Positions 9,736 through 17,690 of a stretch of DNA of 64,000 nucleotides are shown here, piece after piece. Position 1 is the stretch's first letter; every line of letters starts with the position of its first letter. The position numbers and the translations under genes are program-made. This DNA comes from Nocardia beijingensis NBRC 16342 (lineage in GTDB: Bacteria; Actinomycetota; Actinomycetes; Mycobacteriales; Mycobacteriaceae), in NCBI RefSeq assembly GCF_001612785.1, contig NZ_BDBC01000010.1, positions 124,001 through 188,000 on the forward strand, read 5' to 3'. The notes under the pieces were generated by a model. That model was given only the letters and a program-made list of their open reading frames with translations, did not search any database and was not told the origin of the DNA.

Positions 9736-10638
9736 GTGAGGTCGACGAGATCTGCTTCGACGTGTCGTTCTGCGCTACGCGCCGGAGCGATGGTGGTGCT
9801 GCTCACGCTGACTTCGTGCACGCTGTTCCCCGGTGATCGGGCCGACACCGATCCCACGGCGGTGGTCGTCGACACCGCGGGAGCGTGGCGGCCACGGCTG
9901 GCCGTGTCCATGCCCGACTCGCTGGCCGCCGATTTCACCCAGTTGCAGCCGCAGCTGGGCGGACAGGTCGGCATGGCGATCATGCCCGTCGGCGGTGGCC
10001 GGATGACCGTCTTCGGCGACTGGGTCAGCGGCATCGCCTGGTCGACGATCAAGGTGCCGCTCGCGATCGCGGCGCTGCGCCACGACTCGCAGGAAGGCAT
10101 CCTCCAGGAGGTGGAGGCCGCCATCACCTGGTCGGACAACGACGCCGCCGAGGCGCTGTGGGAGTCGCTCGGCGACGGGCTGCAAGCGGCCAAGGCGGTG
10201 CAGGACGTGATCGACGAGGCGGGCGACGCCACGACCGGGGTGGCCGGCCCGCGCACCACGCTGGACTACACCTCCTTCGGCGGCACCGAATGGACGCTCG
10301 CCAATCAAGTCCGCTTCGCCTCCCGGCTGCCGTGCCTGCCCGAGTCGTTCCACGTCACCGAGCTGATGACGGAGATAACGCCCGAGCAGGCGTGGGGTCT
10401 CGGCGTGCTGGAAGGCACCGCCTTCAAGGGCGGCTGGGGTCCCGACGACGAGACCGGCGTCTACACCGTCCGCCAGTTCGGCCTGGTGCCGGTGCGGTCC
10501 GGCATGATCGCCGTCGCGCTGGCGGCGACGGCCGATTCCGGCAGCTTCGACGACTCCACCGCCATCCTGAGCCGGATGGCGCGGCTGCTCGGCCGTCACC
10601 TCGACGAACTGCGCGGCGGATCCTGCCCGCCGATGTGA
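9736..10638 (+). CDS. Beta-lactamase-like serine hydrolase lipoprotein
   Basis: Predicted lipoprotein of about 300 aa, anchored outside the membrane. The signal peptide ends in the lipobox LTSC (Cys about residue 28). The rest looks like a class A beta-lactamase/PBP fold: SxxK as STIK (about 103-106), SDN (about 133-135) and a KGG box (about 231-233) in place of KTG. These three boxes are in the canonical order and spacing, so an active-site serine is plausible, though I see no convincing Glu166 omega-loop. It resembles the mycobacterial LppW-type lipoproteins. GTG at 9736 or 9733 follows GGGGAGGA. It converges on the response regulator with an eight-base gap. Confidence 0.82.
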   Translation: MRSTRSASTCRSALRAGAMVVLLTLTSCTLFPGDRADTDPTAVVVDTAGAWRPRLAVSMPDSLAADFTQLQPQLGGQVGMAIMPVGGGRMTVFGDWVSGIAWSTIKVPLAIAALRHDSQEGILQEVEAAITWSDNDAAEALWESLGDGLQAAKAVQDVIDEAGDATTGVAGPRTTLDYTSFGGTEWTLANQVRFASRLPCLPESFHVTELMTEITPEQAWGLGVLEGTAFKGGWGPDDETGVYTVRQFGLVPVRSGMIAVALAATADSGSFDDSTAILSRMARLLGRHLDELRGGSCPPM

Positions 10639-10645
10639 ATCCCGC

Positions 10646-11311
10646 TCAGCCCGGGGTGACCAGGCCGGTTTCGTAGGCCAGCACCACCGCTTGCGCCCGG
10701 TCGCGCAGATTCAGCTTCGAGAACACCTTGGACACATGGGTTTTCACGGTCTGCTCGGCCACGAACAGCGTTTCGGCGATCTCGGAGTTCGACATGCCCT
10801 TCGCGATCAGCTCCAGCACTTCCCGCTCACGGGGAGTCAGCGCCGACAGCTGCGGCGACGGCTTGGCGCGCGCCGCGCTGCGGCGGCGGGTGACGTCAGC
10901 GATGAGCCTGCGGGTGACCGTGGGGGCGAGCAGCGCCTGGCCATCGGCGACCACCCGCACCGCGCGGACCAGTTCCTCGGCGGGGGCGTCCTTGAGCAGG
11001 AACCCGCTGGCGCCGAGACTCAGCGCCTCGTAGACGTAGTCGTCGATGTCGAAGGTGGTGAGCATCAGCACGCGCACCGGCGGGTCGAACCCGGCCGCGA
11101 GGATGGCGCGGGCGGCGTCGAGCCCGTTCATCTCCGGCATGCGCACGTCCATCAGCACGACATCCGGGCGCAGCCGTTTCGCCTCGGCCACCGCGACCTT
11201 GCCGTCCGCCGCGTCGCCCACCACGCTGATATCCGGCTGCGCGGCCAGCAACGCTCCGAATCCCTGACGGACCATCGCCTGGTCGTCGGCGATCAACACC
11301 GTAATTGCCAC
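10646..11311 (-). CDS. NarL/LuxR-family response regulator
   Basis: Response regulator of 221 aa. The receiver has ADDQ, the phospho-acceptor Asp in VVLMDVRMPEMNG, the Thr in MLTTFD and the Lys in FLLKDAP. The C-terminal HTH reads LTPREREVLELIAKGMSNSEIAE then VAEQTVKTHVSKVFSKL. The GTG start gives MAITVLIADDQ, the normal family N-terminus. The matching sensor kinase is upstream on the same strand, but an unusually long 375-bp gap separates the two. Targets are unknown; the neighbouring lipoprotein and phospholipase genes are candidates by position only. Confidence 0.93.
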   Translation of the reverse strand: MAITVLIADDQAMVRQGFGALLAAQPDISVVGDAADGKVAVAEAKRLRPDVVLMDVRMPEMNGLDAARAILAAGFDPPVRVLMLTTFDIDDYVYEALSLGASGFLLKDAPAEELVRAVRVVADGQALLAPTVTRRLIADVTRRRSAARAKPSPQLSALTPREREVLELIAKGMSNSEIAETLFVAEQTVKTHVSKVFSKLNLRDRAQAVVLAYETGLVTPG

Positions 11312-11686
11312 CCGCTCACCCTAATTGCCCGGTACGACTGCGCGCTGCGTCCGTTCGCCCGGCCGACGCGGTGACGTGTGCTCGACGCCGATCGACCAGC
11401 GGCGCGGCGTCGAAGGCCGGAGGAGTGCTCCAGGCGGTGCCGGTACCGATATCGGCGTTCGCGGCGCTCGAGGATGCGACGGAATCTCCGCACCGCTGCA
11501 TTGCGCGGTTCGATGTCGGGGCCTCCCTCGTGTCCGCGCCGGTTGGAGCCGCCGCATGCGCCTTGGGCCGCACACCGCGCCGGTTGCCACGCCTGCGGGC
11601 GGAGGCGACAGCGCGGCGGCCCACCGCTCGCCATCGGGGTCCCGGCCTCCGATCGACGTCGCCTTGATCACCCGGCGGCAGCGGAG
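11312..11686. other. 375-bp stretch without a convincing gene inside a two-component pair
   Basis: Open frames exist on both strands, but none has a ribosome-binding site, a recognisable motif, or the near-uniform G/C third positions of the neighbouring genes. One plus-strand frame (about 11425-11560) reads somewhat protein-like but starts and ends in Arg/Pro-rich noise. It may be a decayed gene, a long untranslated spacer or a small RNA. Confidence 0.4.
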
Positions 11687-12913
11687 TCAACGTGTTGGTT
11701 CGCCGTGCACTGCGGCAGCGCCGACAGCGGCGGCAGCGTCTTCCGGCGTGAGCGGAAAGCGCGCGTGCACCCGGAAGCCGCCGTCCGCGCGCGGCCCCGC
11801 AGTCACTTCGCCGCCCACGGCCACCGCGCGCGCCTGCATACCCGCGATGCCGTGGCCGCCGTTGCCGACCGCACGGGCGGGCGTGGCGCCCGGCGCGTTC
11901 TCGACGTCGAGCAGCAGCTGCGCGCCGCGGACGATGCGCACCTGGACCGGCGCGCCAGGGGCATGCCGGGAGGCGTTGGACAGCGACTCCTGGACCACGC
12001 GGAACAAGGCGAGGCCGGTGGTCTCCGGGACGGTGTCCAGCGCACCGTCGACGGTCCACTCGATACCGACGCCGGCGCGGCGCGCGCCCTCGAACAGGCC
12101 GACCACGTCGGCCGCCGTCGGCTGGGGCGCGTGCTCGGGCAACTGGCCGTCGCTGCGCAGCACGCCGAGCATGCCGCGGATCTCGTTGAGAGCTTCGCGT
12201 GCCGTCGCGCCGATGGACTCGAATTCGGCGCGCGCGGCCGGGGTGACGCCGTCGACCCGGTACGGCGCGGTCTGCGCCTGCACCACCACCAAGGACATGT
12301 GGTGTGCCACGACGTCGTGCAGATCGCGGGCGATGCGCGCCTTCTCTTCCAGGATGGCGCGGCGGGCGCGCTCGAGTTCGTTCTCCTCCTCCTGACGCAC
12401 CAGCTGCCGCCGCGACAGCGCCAGCCAGCGGACGAGCAGGCCGAACAGCACCAGCGCGGCCAGCGCGACGGGCCAGCCCCATGCGGCGTTCGCGAACGCG
12501 TCGCCTTCGCCGGGCATGGTGGTCGCGAACAGCAGGGCCGTCGCCGCCCATGCCACCGCCACGATCTGCCCCGGGGCGCGCACCGCCACCGCGAACAGCA
12601 GCGCCAGCAGACACAGCACGTGCACGACCTGGAACGGCAGCTCGTTGCCCGGCTGATGCGGGATCGCCAGCGCGATCACCAGCGCGGAACCCGCCGAGAT
12701 GGCCCAGCCCAATGCCGGGTTGATGCGGACCAGCAGCACCGGGAACGCGGCGAGAGCCGCGATGAACGGCTGCGCCGCGGCGGGCACCGCGTGGGTCAGG
12801 TGCAGGGTCGGCCAGGCCACCGCGTACCAGATCAGCGCGACCAGCACCGTGCCGAGGTCGAACCAGGTCCGCGCGTCCAGCCGTCGCGTCCAGCCGCGAG
12901 TTTCTCGGTTCAT
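11687..12913 (-). CDS. Two-component sensor histidine kinase, NarX/DesK-like
   Basis: Membrane sensor kinase of 408 aa. The N-terminal half holds about five hydrophobic segments (for example FDLGTVLVALIWYAVAW and GWPVALAALVLFGLLVRWLAL). A coiled basic linker (RQEEENELERARRAILEEKA) leads to the HisKA_3 box DLHDVVAHHMSLV. The ATPase domain has the N-box LSNASRHA and the G-box GNGGHGIAGMQARA. It is paired with the regulator at 10646-11311. Start ATG at 12913. The signal sensed is not evident; small N-terminal membrane domains of this type often sense envelope state. Confidence 0.93.
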   Translation of the reverse strand: MNRETRGWTRRLDARTWFDLGTVLVALIWYAVAWPTLHLTHAVPAAAQPFIAALAAFPVLLVRINPALGWAISAGSALVIALAIPHQPGNELPFQVVHVLCLLALLFAVAVRAPGQIVAVAWAATALLFATTMPGEGDAFANAAWGWPVALAALVLFGLLVRWLALSRRQLVRQEEENELERARRAILEEKARIARDLHDVVAHHMSLVVVQAQTAPYRVDGVTPAARAEFESIGATAREALNEIRGMLGVLRSDGQLPEHAPQPTAADVVGLFEGARRAGVGIEWTVDGALDTVPETTGLALFRVVQESLSNASRHAPGAPVQVRIVRGAQLLLDVENAPGATPARAVGNGGHGIAGMQARAVAVGGEVTAGPRADGGFRVHARFPLTPEDAAAAVGAAAVHGEPTR

Positions 12914-13081
12914 GCCTACGACACTAGGAACTCGCAGTTCACCGCGGCCTCATACCCACGGGTGATTTCCGCACCGATACCCGGGTACGAGACGTCGCGG
13001 CGGGCTCCCCCGGCGGCACGGCCCGCGAAACGTTCCCGGGCGTGAGGCGAGCGCGGGAAGCCGGTCCCTAACGTCGTCGCC

Positions 13082-13873
13082 ATGAGCACACCGACCAGCG
13101 CCGGGCGCGAGACCCGGTTCGCATCGGCCGCAGGAGCCCGAAAGCATTCCGCCGCAGCGTCTTCCGACACCGCGCGGGCGCGGCGCTACGCCGCGCTCAC
13201 CGCGACGGCGCTGACCACCATGGCGGCGACGGTCTTCCTCTCCCCCGCCCCGCGGGCGGTCGCGGCGGCAGCGCCGATCGAGAGCCCGCAGGCCGGCGCC
13301 GCCGTCGCCGAACTGACCGCGGGCGGCCCCGGCGCGCTCACCGCGATTCCGGCGGACTTCGCGGCGTCGTTCGGCTACCGGCCGAGCACGGTGGACGGTC
13401 TGCTGGTCGATCCGGACGGCGACTGCTCGTCTCCGGTGACGCTGCCCGCCGAGTTCGACACCGCGTGCAAGGCCCATGATCTCGGCTACGACCTGCTGCG
13501 CTACGCCGACCGGCGCGGCGAACCGCTGGGCCCGTGGGCGCGCCAGGCGCTCGACGCGACGCTGGACCGGCAGATGCACCAGGCCTGCGCCGCCCGCGTG
13601 GACTCGTTCTCCCGCGCCCGCTGCGACGCGATGGCATCGATCGCCCACACCGCCGTCGATCTGAACTCGCGACGGCAGGACTACGGCGCGCCGGTGGTGG
13701 AGCCCCTGTTCGGCGCCGTCGAGTCGGATTCGGCGTCGAGCCGCAAGCTGTTCGGTGTGCTCGCCGCCGGAATCACCGGTCTCGGTGCGGTTTTCCTCGT
13801 CCGCAACCGGCGGCGCGGCTCCGGTCTCGCGGCTGTCGTGCCGCCCGCCCCCGTCGCGGCGGTGCGGCGATGA
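13082..13873 (+). CDS. Secreted/membrane-anchored bacterial phospholipase A2-like protein
   Basis: Exported protein of 263 aa with a long N-terminal signal (hydrophobic core about residues 38-63, ending near AVAAAAP). The central segment DGDCSSP, then EFDTACKAHDLGYDLLRYAD (about 112-143), is the bacterial phospholipase A2 signature: the HD dyad at about 132-133 would activate water for sn-2 acyl hydrolysis, and four Cys could form two disulfides. A C-terminal hydrophobic helix (about 223-240) followed by RNRRR suggests membrane anchoring, unusual for the short secreted Streptomyces enzymes. Its stop overlaps the next start as ATGA, so the two are coupled. Activity is inferred, not certain. 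Confidence 0.82.
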   Translation: MSTPTSAGRETRFASAAGARKHSAAASSDTARARRYAALTATALTTMAATVFLSPAPRAVAAAAPIESPQAGAAVAELTAGGPGALTAIPADFAASFGYRPSTVDGLLVDPDGDCSSPVTLPAEFDTACKAHDLGYDLLRYADRRGEPLGPWARQALDATLDRQMHQACAARVDSFSRARCDAMASIAHTAVDLNSRRQDYGAPVVEPLFGAVESDSASSRKLFGVLAAGITGLGAVFLVRNRRRGSGLAAVVPPAPVAAVRR

Positions 13874-15240
13874 CGGGCCCCGGGTTCCCGAGCCGTCGTC
13901 GCGGATTCCGGATCGGAACGCCACGGATCGGCACCACGCTCGGCATCGGGGTGGGAACGCTGGCGTCGTTGGCTCCGGGCCTGCTTCCTCGCACCCCGGG
14001 CGCGCAAGCCGTGCTGACCGGGCTCATCGCGGCGCTGACGCTCGGGGTGGCAGGAGCACTGCGAATCCTTCTGCGGCGCTGGGGTTTCGACGTCGATCGT
14101 CGGCATGCGTGGCTGCGGCTGCCCCTGCTGATCGCGACATCGGTGCTGGTGCTGGGAGTCGCGGCGAACGCGGGACACTGGCAGAACCGGCTGCGCGCCG
14201 CGATGGGCACGCCGCCGATCGGCGCCGACTACTGGGTTCGGTGCGCGCTCGGCGCGGCGCTGATCATCGGACTGCTCGCCGCCGCTACCCGCTCGATCGC
14301 CTGGGGTTGGCGGAAGCTGGGCTGGGCGCGGGGAGTCTCACTGGCCGCCGTGGCAGCGGTGCTGTTGTATCTGGTCGGCGTGCCCGCGCTGGCCGGATGG
14401 CAGGAGTCGGCGTACGCGCGGGCGAACGCCGAGCTGGATCCCACTGTGGTACGACCCGTTTCACACGCCGGGTCGGGGACCGCCGAGTCGGCGGTGAGCT
14501 GGACCTCGCTCGGCGCCGAGGGACGCAAGTTCGTCGGCGACGCGTCGGTGCGCGCCGTGCGGGTCTACGTCGGGGTGGCCTCCGCACCCGACCTGGACAG
14601 CCGCGTCGCGCTGGCGATCCGGGAACTGGAACGTTCGGGCGGCTTCGCGCGCTCGCATCTGGTCGTCACGGTGCCCACCGGATCGGGCTGGATCGACGCG
14701 AACGCCGTGGCGGGGTTCGATCGGCGCTTCGACGGGGATGTGGCGCTGGTCGGGCTGCAATACTCCTATCTGCCCAGCTGGGCGACGTTCGTGTTCGGCC
14801 GGGACGCGGCGGTGACGGCGACACGCGCCTTGTTCGCCGCCGTCGAACGCCACATCCAGAGCCTGGAGCGCAAGCCGAAGCTCTACCTGTACGGGCAGAG
14901 CCTGGGCGCCATCGGCGGCAACGCCGTCTTCGCCGACGACGCCGAGCAGGATGCCAGGACCTGCGCGGTCCTCTGGGCCGGCCCACCCGCCAATCGGGTC
15001 CATCGCGGCGGCGCGACGGTGCTGGCCAACAGCTCGGATCCGGTGATCCACTGGTCGCCTTCCCTGCTGTGGCGCGCGCCCGACCTGATGGGCGCCCGCG
15101 TCGACGCTCCGGTTCCGCAATGGCTTCCGGTGATCAGCTTCGCGCAGACCACCGCCGACCTGCTCGCCGCACTACACGCTCCACCGGGCCACGGCCACCG
15201 CTACGGCCGGGATCAAGGGACACTGATGGGCTCGTGCTGA
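13870..15240 (+). CDS. Membrane alpha/beta-hydrolase family protein (Abhydrolase_9 type)
   Basis: Protein of 456 aa with an N-terminal membrane domain of about five helices (residues 15-175) and a cytoplasmic or periplasmic C-terminal domain. The latter carries the nucleophile elbow LYGQSLGAIGG and the features FVGDASVRAVRVYVG and QYSYLPSW typical of the PF10081 hydrolase with its PF15420 N-terminal partner. The family is predicted to act on lipids or esters, but no substrate is established. The ATG overlaps the phospholipase-like gene's stop (ATGA), implying translational coupling and a joint role in lipid turnover at the membrane. Confidence 0.85.
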   Translation: MTGPGFPSRRRGFRIGTPRIGTTLGIGVGTLASLAPGLLPRTPGAQAVLTGLIAALTLGVAGALRILLRRWGFDVDRRHAWLRLPLLIATSVLVLGVAANAGHWQNRLRAAMGTPPIGADYWVRCALGAALIIGLLAAATRSIAWGWRKLGWARGVSLAAVAAVLLYLVGVPALAGWQESAYARANAELDPTVVRPVSHAGSGTAESAVSWTSLGAEGRKFVGDASVRAVRVYVGVASAPDLDSRVALAIRELERSGGFARSHLVVTVPTGSGWIDANAVAGFDRRFDGDVALVGLQYSYLPSWATFVFGRDAAVTATRALFAAVERHIQSLERKPKLYLYGQSLGAIGGNAVFADDAEQDARTCAVLWAGPPANRVHRGGATVLANSSDPVIHWSPSLLWRAPDLMGARVDAPVPQWLPVISFAQTTADLLAALHAPPGHGHRYGRDQGTLMGSC

Positions 15241-15272
15241 GCCGTTCGGCACGGCACCGCACACCCCCGACA

Positions 15273-15286
15273 TAGAACATGTTCTA
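15273..15286. promoter_or_regulatory. KstR-type operator palindrome
   Basis: The perfect 14-bp palindrome TAGAACATGTTCTA fits the published KstR consensus TNNAACNNGTTNNA at every fixed position. It ends eight bases before the ATG of the SRPBCC gene, so a bound repressor would cover the start region of a leaderless or near-leaderless transcript. KstR represses cholesterol/steroid catabolic genes in mycobacteria and relatives. Binding here is inferred. Confidence 0.7.
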
Positions 15287-15294
15287 ATTTGCTC

Positions 15295-15741
15295 ATGGCC
15301 TTCGTCATCGATCTCGCCGCCGACATCGACGCCCCCGCCGACCTGGTGTGGCAGGTGATCACCGACTTCCCGCGCTACGGCGAGTGGAATCCCTTCGTCC
15401 CGGAATGCCGTAGTTCGCTGGTACCCGGCGAGCCGATCGACATGCTCGTCCGGATCTCCGGCTCGAAGCCGCGCAAGCAGCGGGAATGGATCCGCTCGCA
15501 CACCCCCGGCAGCGAGCTGAGCTACTCGATGAAACCCGTGCCCCTCGGCGCGCTGCACAGCCTGCGCTCGCACGTCGTGATGCCGCTACCGGACAACCGC
15601 ACCCGCTACGAATCGCACTTCGAACTCGGCGGATGGCTGCACCCCGTGGTCGTCGCCTCGCTCGGCAAGAATCTGCGCCGGGGTTTCGAGGGCATGACCG
15701 ACGGCATCAAGAAGCGGGCCGAATCGCTGCGCGCTTCCTGA
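15295..15741 (+). CDS. SRPBCC (START/polyketide-cyclase-like) domain protein
   Basis: Protein of 148 aa filling a single helix-grip (SRPBCC) domain: the first strand FVIDLAADIDAPADLVWQVITDF and the segment YGEWNPFVPECR are typical, and a long C-terminal amphipathic helix ends the protein. Members bind hydrophobic ligands such as lipids, sterols or polyketides in a central cavity; some are enzymes. No catalytic residue can be assigned. The ATG at 15295 is preferred over a TTG six bases earlier. A KstR-type palindrome immediately upstream suggests control by steroid or fatty-acyl signals, which would suit a lipid binder. Confidence 0.85.
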   Translation: MAFVIDLAADIDAPADLVWQVITDFPRYGEWNPFVPECRSSLVPGEPIDMLVRISGSKPRKQREWIRSHTPGSELSYSMKPVPLGALHSLRSHVVMPLPDNRTRYESHFELGGWLHPVVVASLGKNLRRGFEGMTDGIKKRAESLRAS

Positions 15742-15773
15742 GGGCCGCCATCCGACCGGACCGGAGAAACTCG

Positions 15774-15812
15774 ATGAAAGCTGTTGCGAACGCGAAGGAG
15801 ACGGCTCGATGA
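15774..15812 (+). CDS. Possible 12-codon leader peptide
   Basis: A tiny frame, MKAVANAKETAR, has its own GGAG seven bases before ATG and ends with TGA overlapping the next gene's start (ATGA). The second gene's ribosome-binding site AAGGAG lies inside it. This looks like translational coupling by a leader ORF, but such a short frame may be chance. Confidence 0.35.
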   Translation: MKAVANAKETAR

Positions 15813-16027
15813 CGGACGATCGATCAACCCCACCCGAGCCGTCGATCGACGACGATGACTACGACGTCGGCCTGGAAGATCCGGTCATCGAGGGCGACGC
15901 GCCGACGACGTGGCAGGAATTCGCCGCGGACGCCCGCACGAGTGGATCCAGCGATCTCGCGCCGATCGTGCGGAGCATGGCAGCCGGGGACGCCACCCTT
16001 CCGTCCAACGCCCGCCTGAACGGGTAG
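15809..16027 (+). CDS. Small acidic hypothetical protein, 72 aa
   Basis: I do not recognise this protein. The first half is very acidic (IDDDDYDVGLEDPVIEGD) and probably disordered; the second half is Ala/Ser-rich with a short helix (TTWQEFAADARTS). No membrane segment, Cys or signal is present. AAGGAG lies well placed before the ATG, and a 12-codon frame ends on that start. It converges on the TetR gene, whose stop is 13 bp away. Confidence 0.65.
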   Translation: MTDDRSTPPEPSIDDDDYDVGLEDPVIEGDAPTTWQEFAADARTSGSSDLAPIVRSMAAGDATLPSNARLNG

Positions 16028-16039
16028 ACACCCGCGGAC

Positions 16040-16627
16040 TCACGCACGCAGATAGGCCAGCGCGGCGTCGAGCGCGGCGTCGGCATAGTCCTCGGTAAGG
16101 CCACCGAGGCCGAGGGACCACCGCATCTGCACCGGACCGAGCAGCAGATCGATGGCGAGCTCGAGATCCAGATCCGCGCGCACTTCGCCCGCGGCGACGG
16201 CGGCGGCCAAGCGGTCGGCGACAGCGGCGCGCTGGGGCAGCAGCAAACGCTCACGGTAGGCGTTGCCCAACTCGGCGTCCTGCTGGATTTCGATGTACAT
16301 CGCACGGAGGAAGGATTCGAAACCCGGCTCCGTCAGCGCGACGACCGAGCCGCGCAGTAACAGGCGCAGATCGGCGGCGATGTCGCCGGTGTCGGGCAAG
16401 GCGGGACCTTCCGGCCCCGAATCGGATTCGAGCATGGCGTCGAACACGACCGCGCCTTTCGACGGCCACCAGCGGTAGATCGTCTGTTTGCCGACACCCG
16501 CGCGAGCCGCGATGGCCTCGATGCTCAGTTTCGCGTAGGACATCTCGCGGATCAGCGCGGCGGTCGCGGCGAGTATCGCGGCACGGGCGCGCTCGCTGCG
16601 GCGCGCGGCGGTGGGAGTGGCGGTCAT
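16040..16627 (-). CDS. TetR-family transcriptional repressor
   Basis: Repressor of 195 aa. The N-terminal HTH (about residues 12-58) shows RAAILAATAALIREM, then LSIEAIAARAGVGKQTIYRWWPSKGAV, the canonical TetR DNA-binding motif. The C-terminal all-helical ligand/dimer domain is poorly diagnostic. The gene is divergent from a short-chain dehydrogenase, and the 108-bp gap holds two matching inverted repeats (16647-16665 and 16701-16719), so autoregulation and control of the dehydrogenase are very likely. The ATG at 16627 is chosen because the frame further upstream crosses the operators. Confidence 0.93.
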   Translation of the reverse strand: MTATPTAARRSERARAAILAATAALIREMSYAKLSIEAIAARAGVGKQTIYRWWPSKGAVVFDAMLESDSGPEGPALPDTGDIAADLRLLLRGSVVALTEPGFESFLRAMYIEIQQDAELGNAYRERLLLPQRAAVADRLAAAVAAGEVRADLDLELAIDLLLGPVQMRWSLGLGGLTEDYADAALDAALAYLRA

Positions 16628-16646
16628 CGGGTCACAGTAACAGAAA

Positions 16647-16665
16647 ACGAGACGATACGTCTCGT
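16647..16665. promoter_or_regulatory. TetR operator 1
   Basis: Perfect inverted repeat: arm ACGAGACG, three-base spacer ATA, arm CGTCTCGT. It lies 20 bp upstream of the TetR start. A second site with the same GAGACG/CGTCTC core lies 54 bp away centre to centre, which makes this the likely target of the TetR protein encoded next to it. Confidence 0.75.
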
Positions 16666-16666
16666 C

Positions 16667-16672
16667 TTGACA
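16667..16672 (+). promoter_or_regulatory. Candidate -35 box TTGACA for the dehydrogenase gene
   Basis: A consensus TTGACA starts one base after operator 1 and 69 bp before the dehydrogenase ATG. The matching -10 is poor; GTATCC around 16694-16699 is the nearest match. The hexamer is bracketed by the two operators, so repressor binding would block it. Confidence 0.4.
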
Positions 16673-16700
16673 ATGCGCGCGCGACTTGGCACCGTATCCG

Positions 16701-16719
16701 GCGAGACGGAGCGTCTCGC
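16701..16719. promoter_or_regulatory. TetR operator 2
   Basis: Perfect inverted repeat: arm GCGAGACG, spacer GAG, arm CGTCTCGC, ending 16 bp before the dehydrogenase start. It shares the GAGACG-N3-CGTCTC core with operator 1; only the outermost base pair and the spacer differ. Confidence 0.72.
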
Positions 16720-16735
16720 GACGAAAGGATCGCCC

Positions 16736-17629
16736 ATGACCCGAACGTGGTTCATCACCGGAGCAGGCCGCGGACTCGGCCGCGCCTTCACCACGGCCGC
16801 GCTGGCCGAGGGCGATCGTGTCGTCGCGACCGCCCGGGACCCGCGGTCCCTCGCGGACATCGCCGACGACCGCCTGACCGTGCTGCCTCTGGACGTGCGC
16901 GACCACGCGAGCGTGATCACCACCGTGGACAAGGCATTCGCACTGATGGGCACGATCGATGTGATCGTGAACAACGCCGGTTACGGCTTGGTCGGCGCCG
17001 TGGAGGAACTGACCGAGGCGCAGATCCGCGACCAGATGGACACCAATTTCTTCGGCGCCCTGTGGGTTTCCCGAGCGGCGCTGCCCCATCTTCGCGCCCA
17101 GGGCTCGGGGCACATCGTGCAGATCTCCACGGTCGGAGCCGTGGGCAGCCTGCCCCTGTTCAGCATGTACAACGCGAGCAAATGGGCACTGGAGGGATTC
17201 AGCGCCTCGCTCGCGGACGAACTGCGCCCCTTCGGCATCCGGGTCACGCTCGCGCAGATGGGCGGCTTCGACACCGACTGGGCCAAGTCGAGCATGCGAT
17301 TCGCCACCGGCATCCCCGCCTATGCGGAGTTGCGCAACGCCATCCTCGGTATGCCGGACTACCCCGCCGAGGCGACTGCCGCTCCCACGACCGAAGCCGA
17401 GCCGGGGAACACGTCGAACGCCACGGAAGAGCAGGCCGCCGACACCGAATCCGAGTGGATCGAAGCGTCACCCGAAGTCGGCGCCGCGGGCCTGATCGAG
17501 TTGGTGAACATGCCGAACCCCCCGCTACGCAAGATCATCGGACCCGGCGCGCACCAGATGGTCGCGCTCGCGTTGGAGCAACGTCGCGACGACTACGCCC
17601 GAGATCCCGAATTCACCTGGCCCGCATGA
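16736..17629 (+). CDS. Short-chain dehydrogenase/reductase
   Basis: NAD(P)-dependent oxidoreductase of 297 aa. The cofactor motif TGAGRGLG is at residues 8-15, NNAGYG follows near 80, and the catalytic S...YNASK motif near 140-147 is intact. The sequence most resembles the SDR subgroup with a long C-terminus. An acidic Thr/Glu/Ala-rich insert (about 216-245, for example TTEAEPGNTSNATEE) is unusual and probably a surface loop. ATG at 16736 follows AAAGG. Its promoter lies between two operators of the divergent TetR repressor, so it is probably induced by its own substrate or a related compound. The substrate is unknown. Confidence 0.9.
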   Translation: MTRTWFITGAGRGLGRAFTTAALAEGDRVVATARDPRSLADIADDRLTVLPLDVRDHASVITTVDKAFALMGTIDVIVNNAGYGLVGAVEELTEAQIRDQMDTNFFGALWVSRAALPHLRAQGSGHIVQISTVGAVGSLPLFSMYNASKWALEGFSASLADELRPFGIRVTLAQMGGFDTDWAKSSMRFATGIPAYAELRNAILGMPDYPAEATAAPTTEAEPGNTSNATEEQAADTESEWIEASPEVGAAGLIELVNMPNPPLRKIIGPGAHQMVALALEQRRDDYARDPEFTWPA

Positions 17630-17690
17630 TCGCTCGCACAGCCGCTCGGTACCGCGCAGGCGGGAGACCGATCGGCTCGGCGAGCAATCG

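Noticed and set aside
15273..15286. LexA/SOS box reading of the palindrome
   Set aside because: The actinobacterial SOS box needs four bases between GAAC and GTTC; here there are two, which fits KstR instead.
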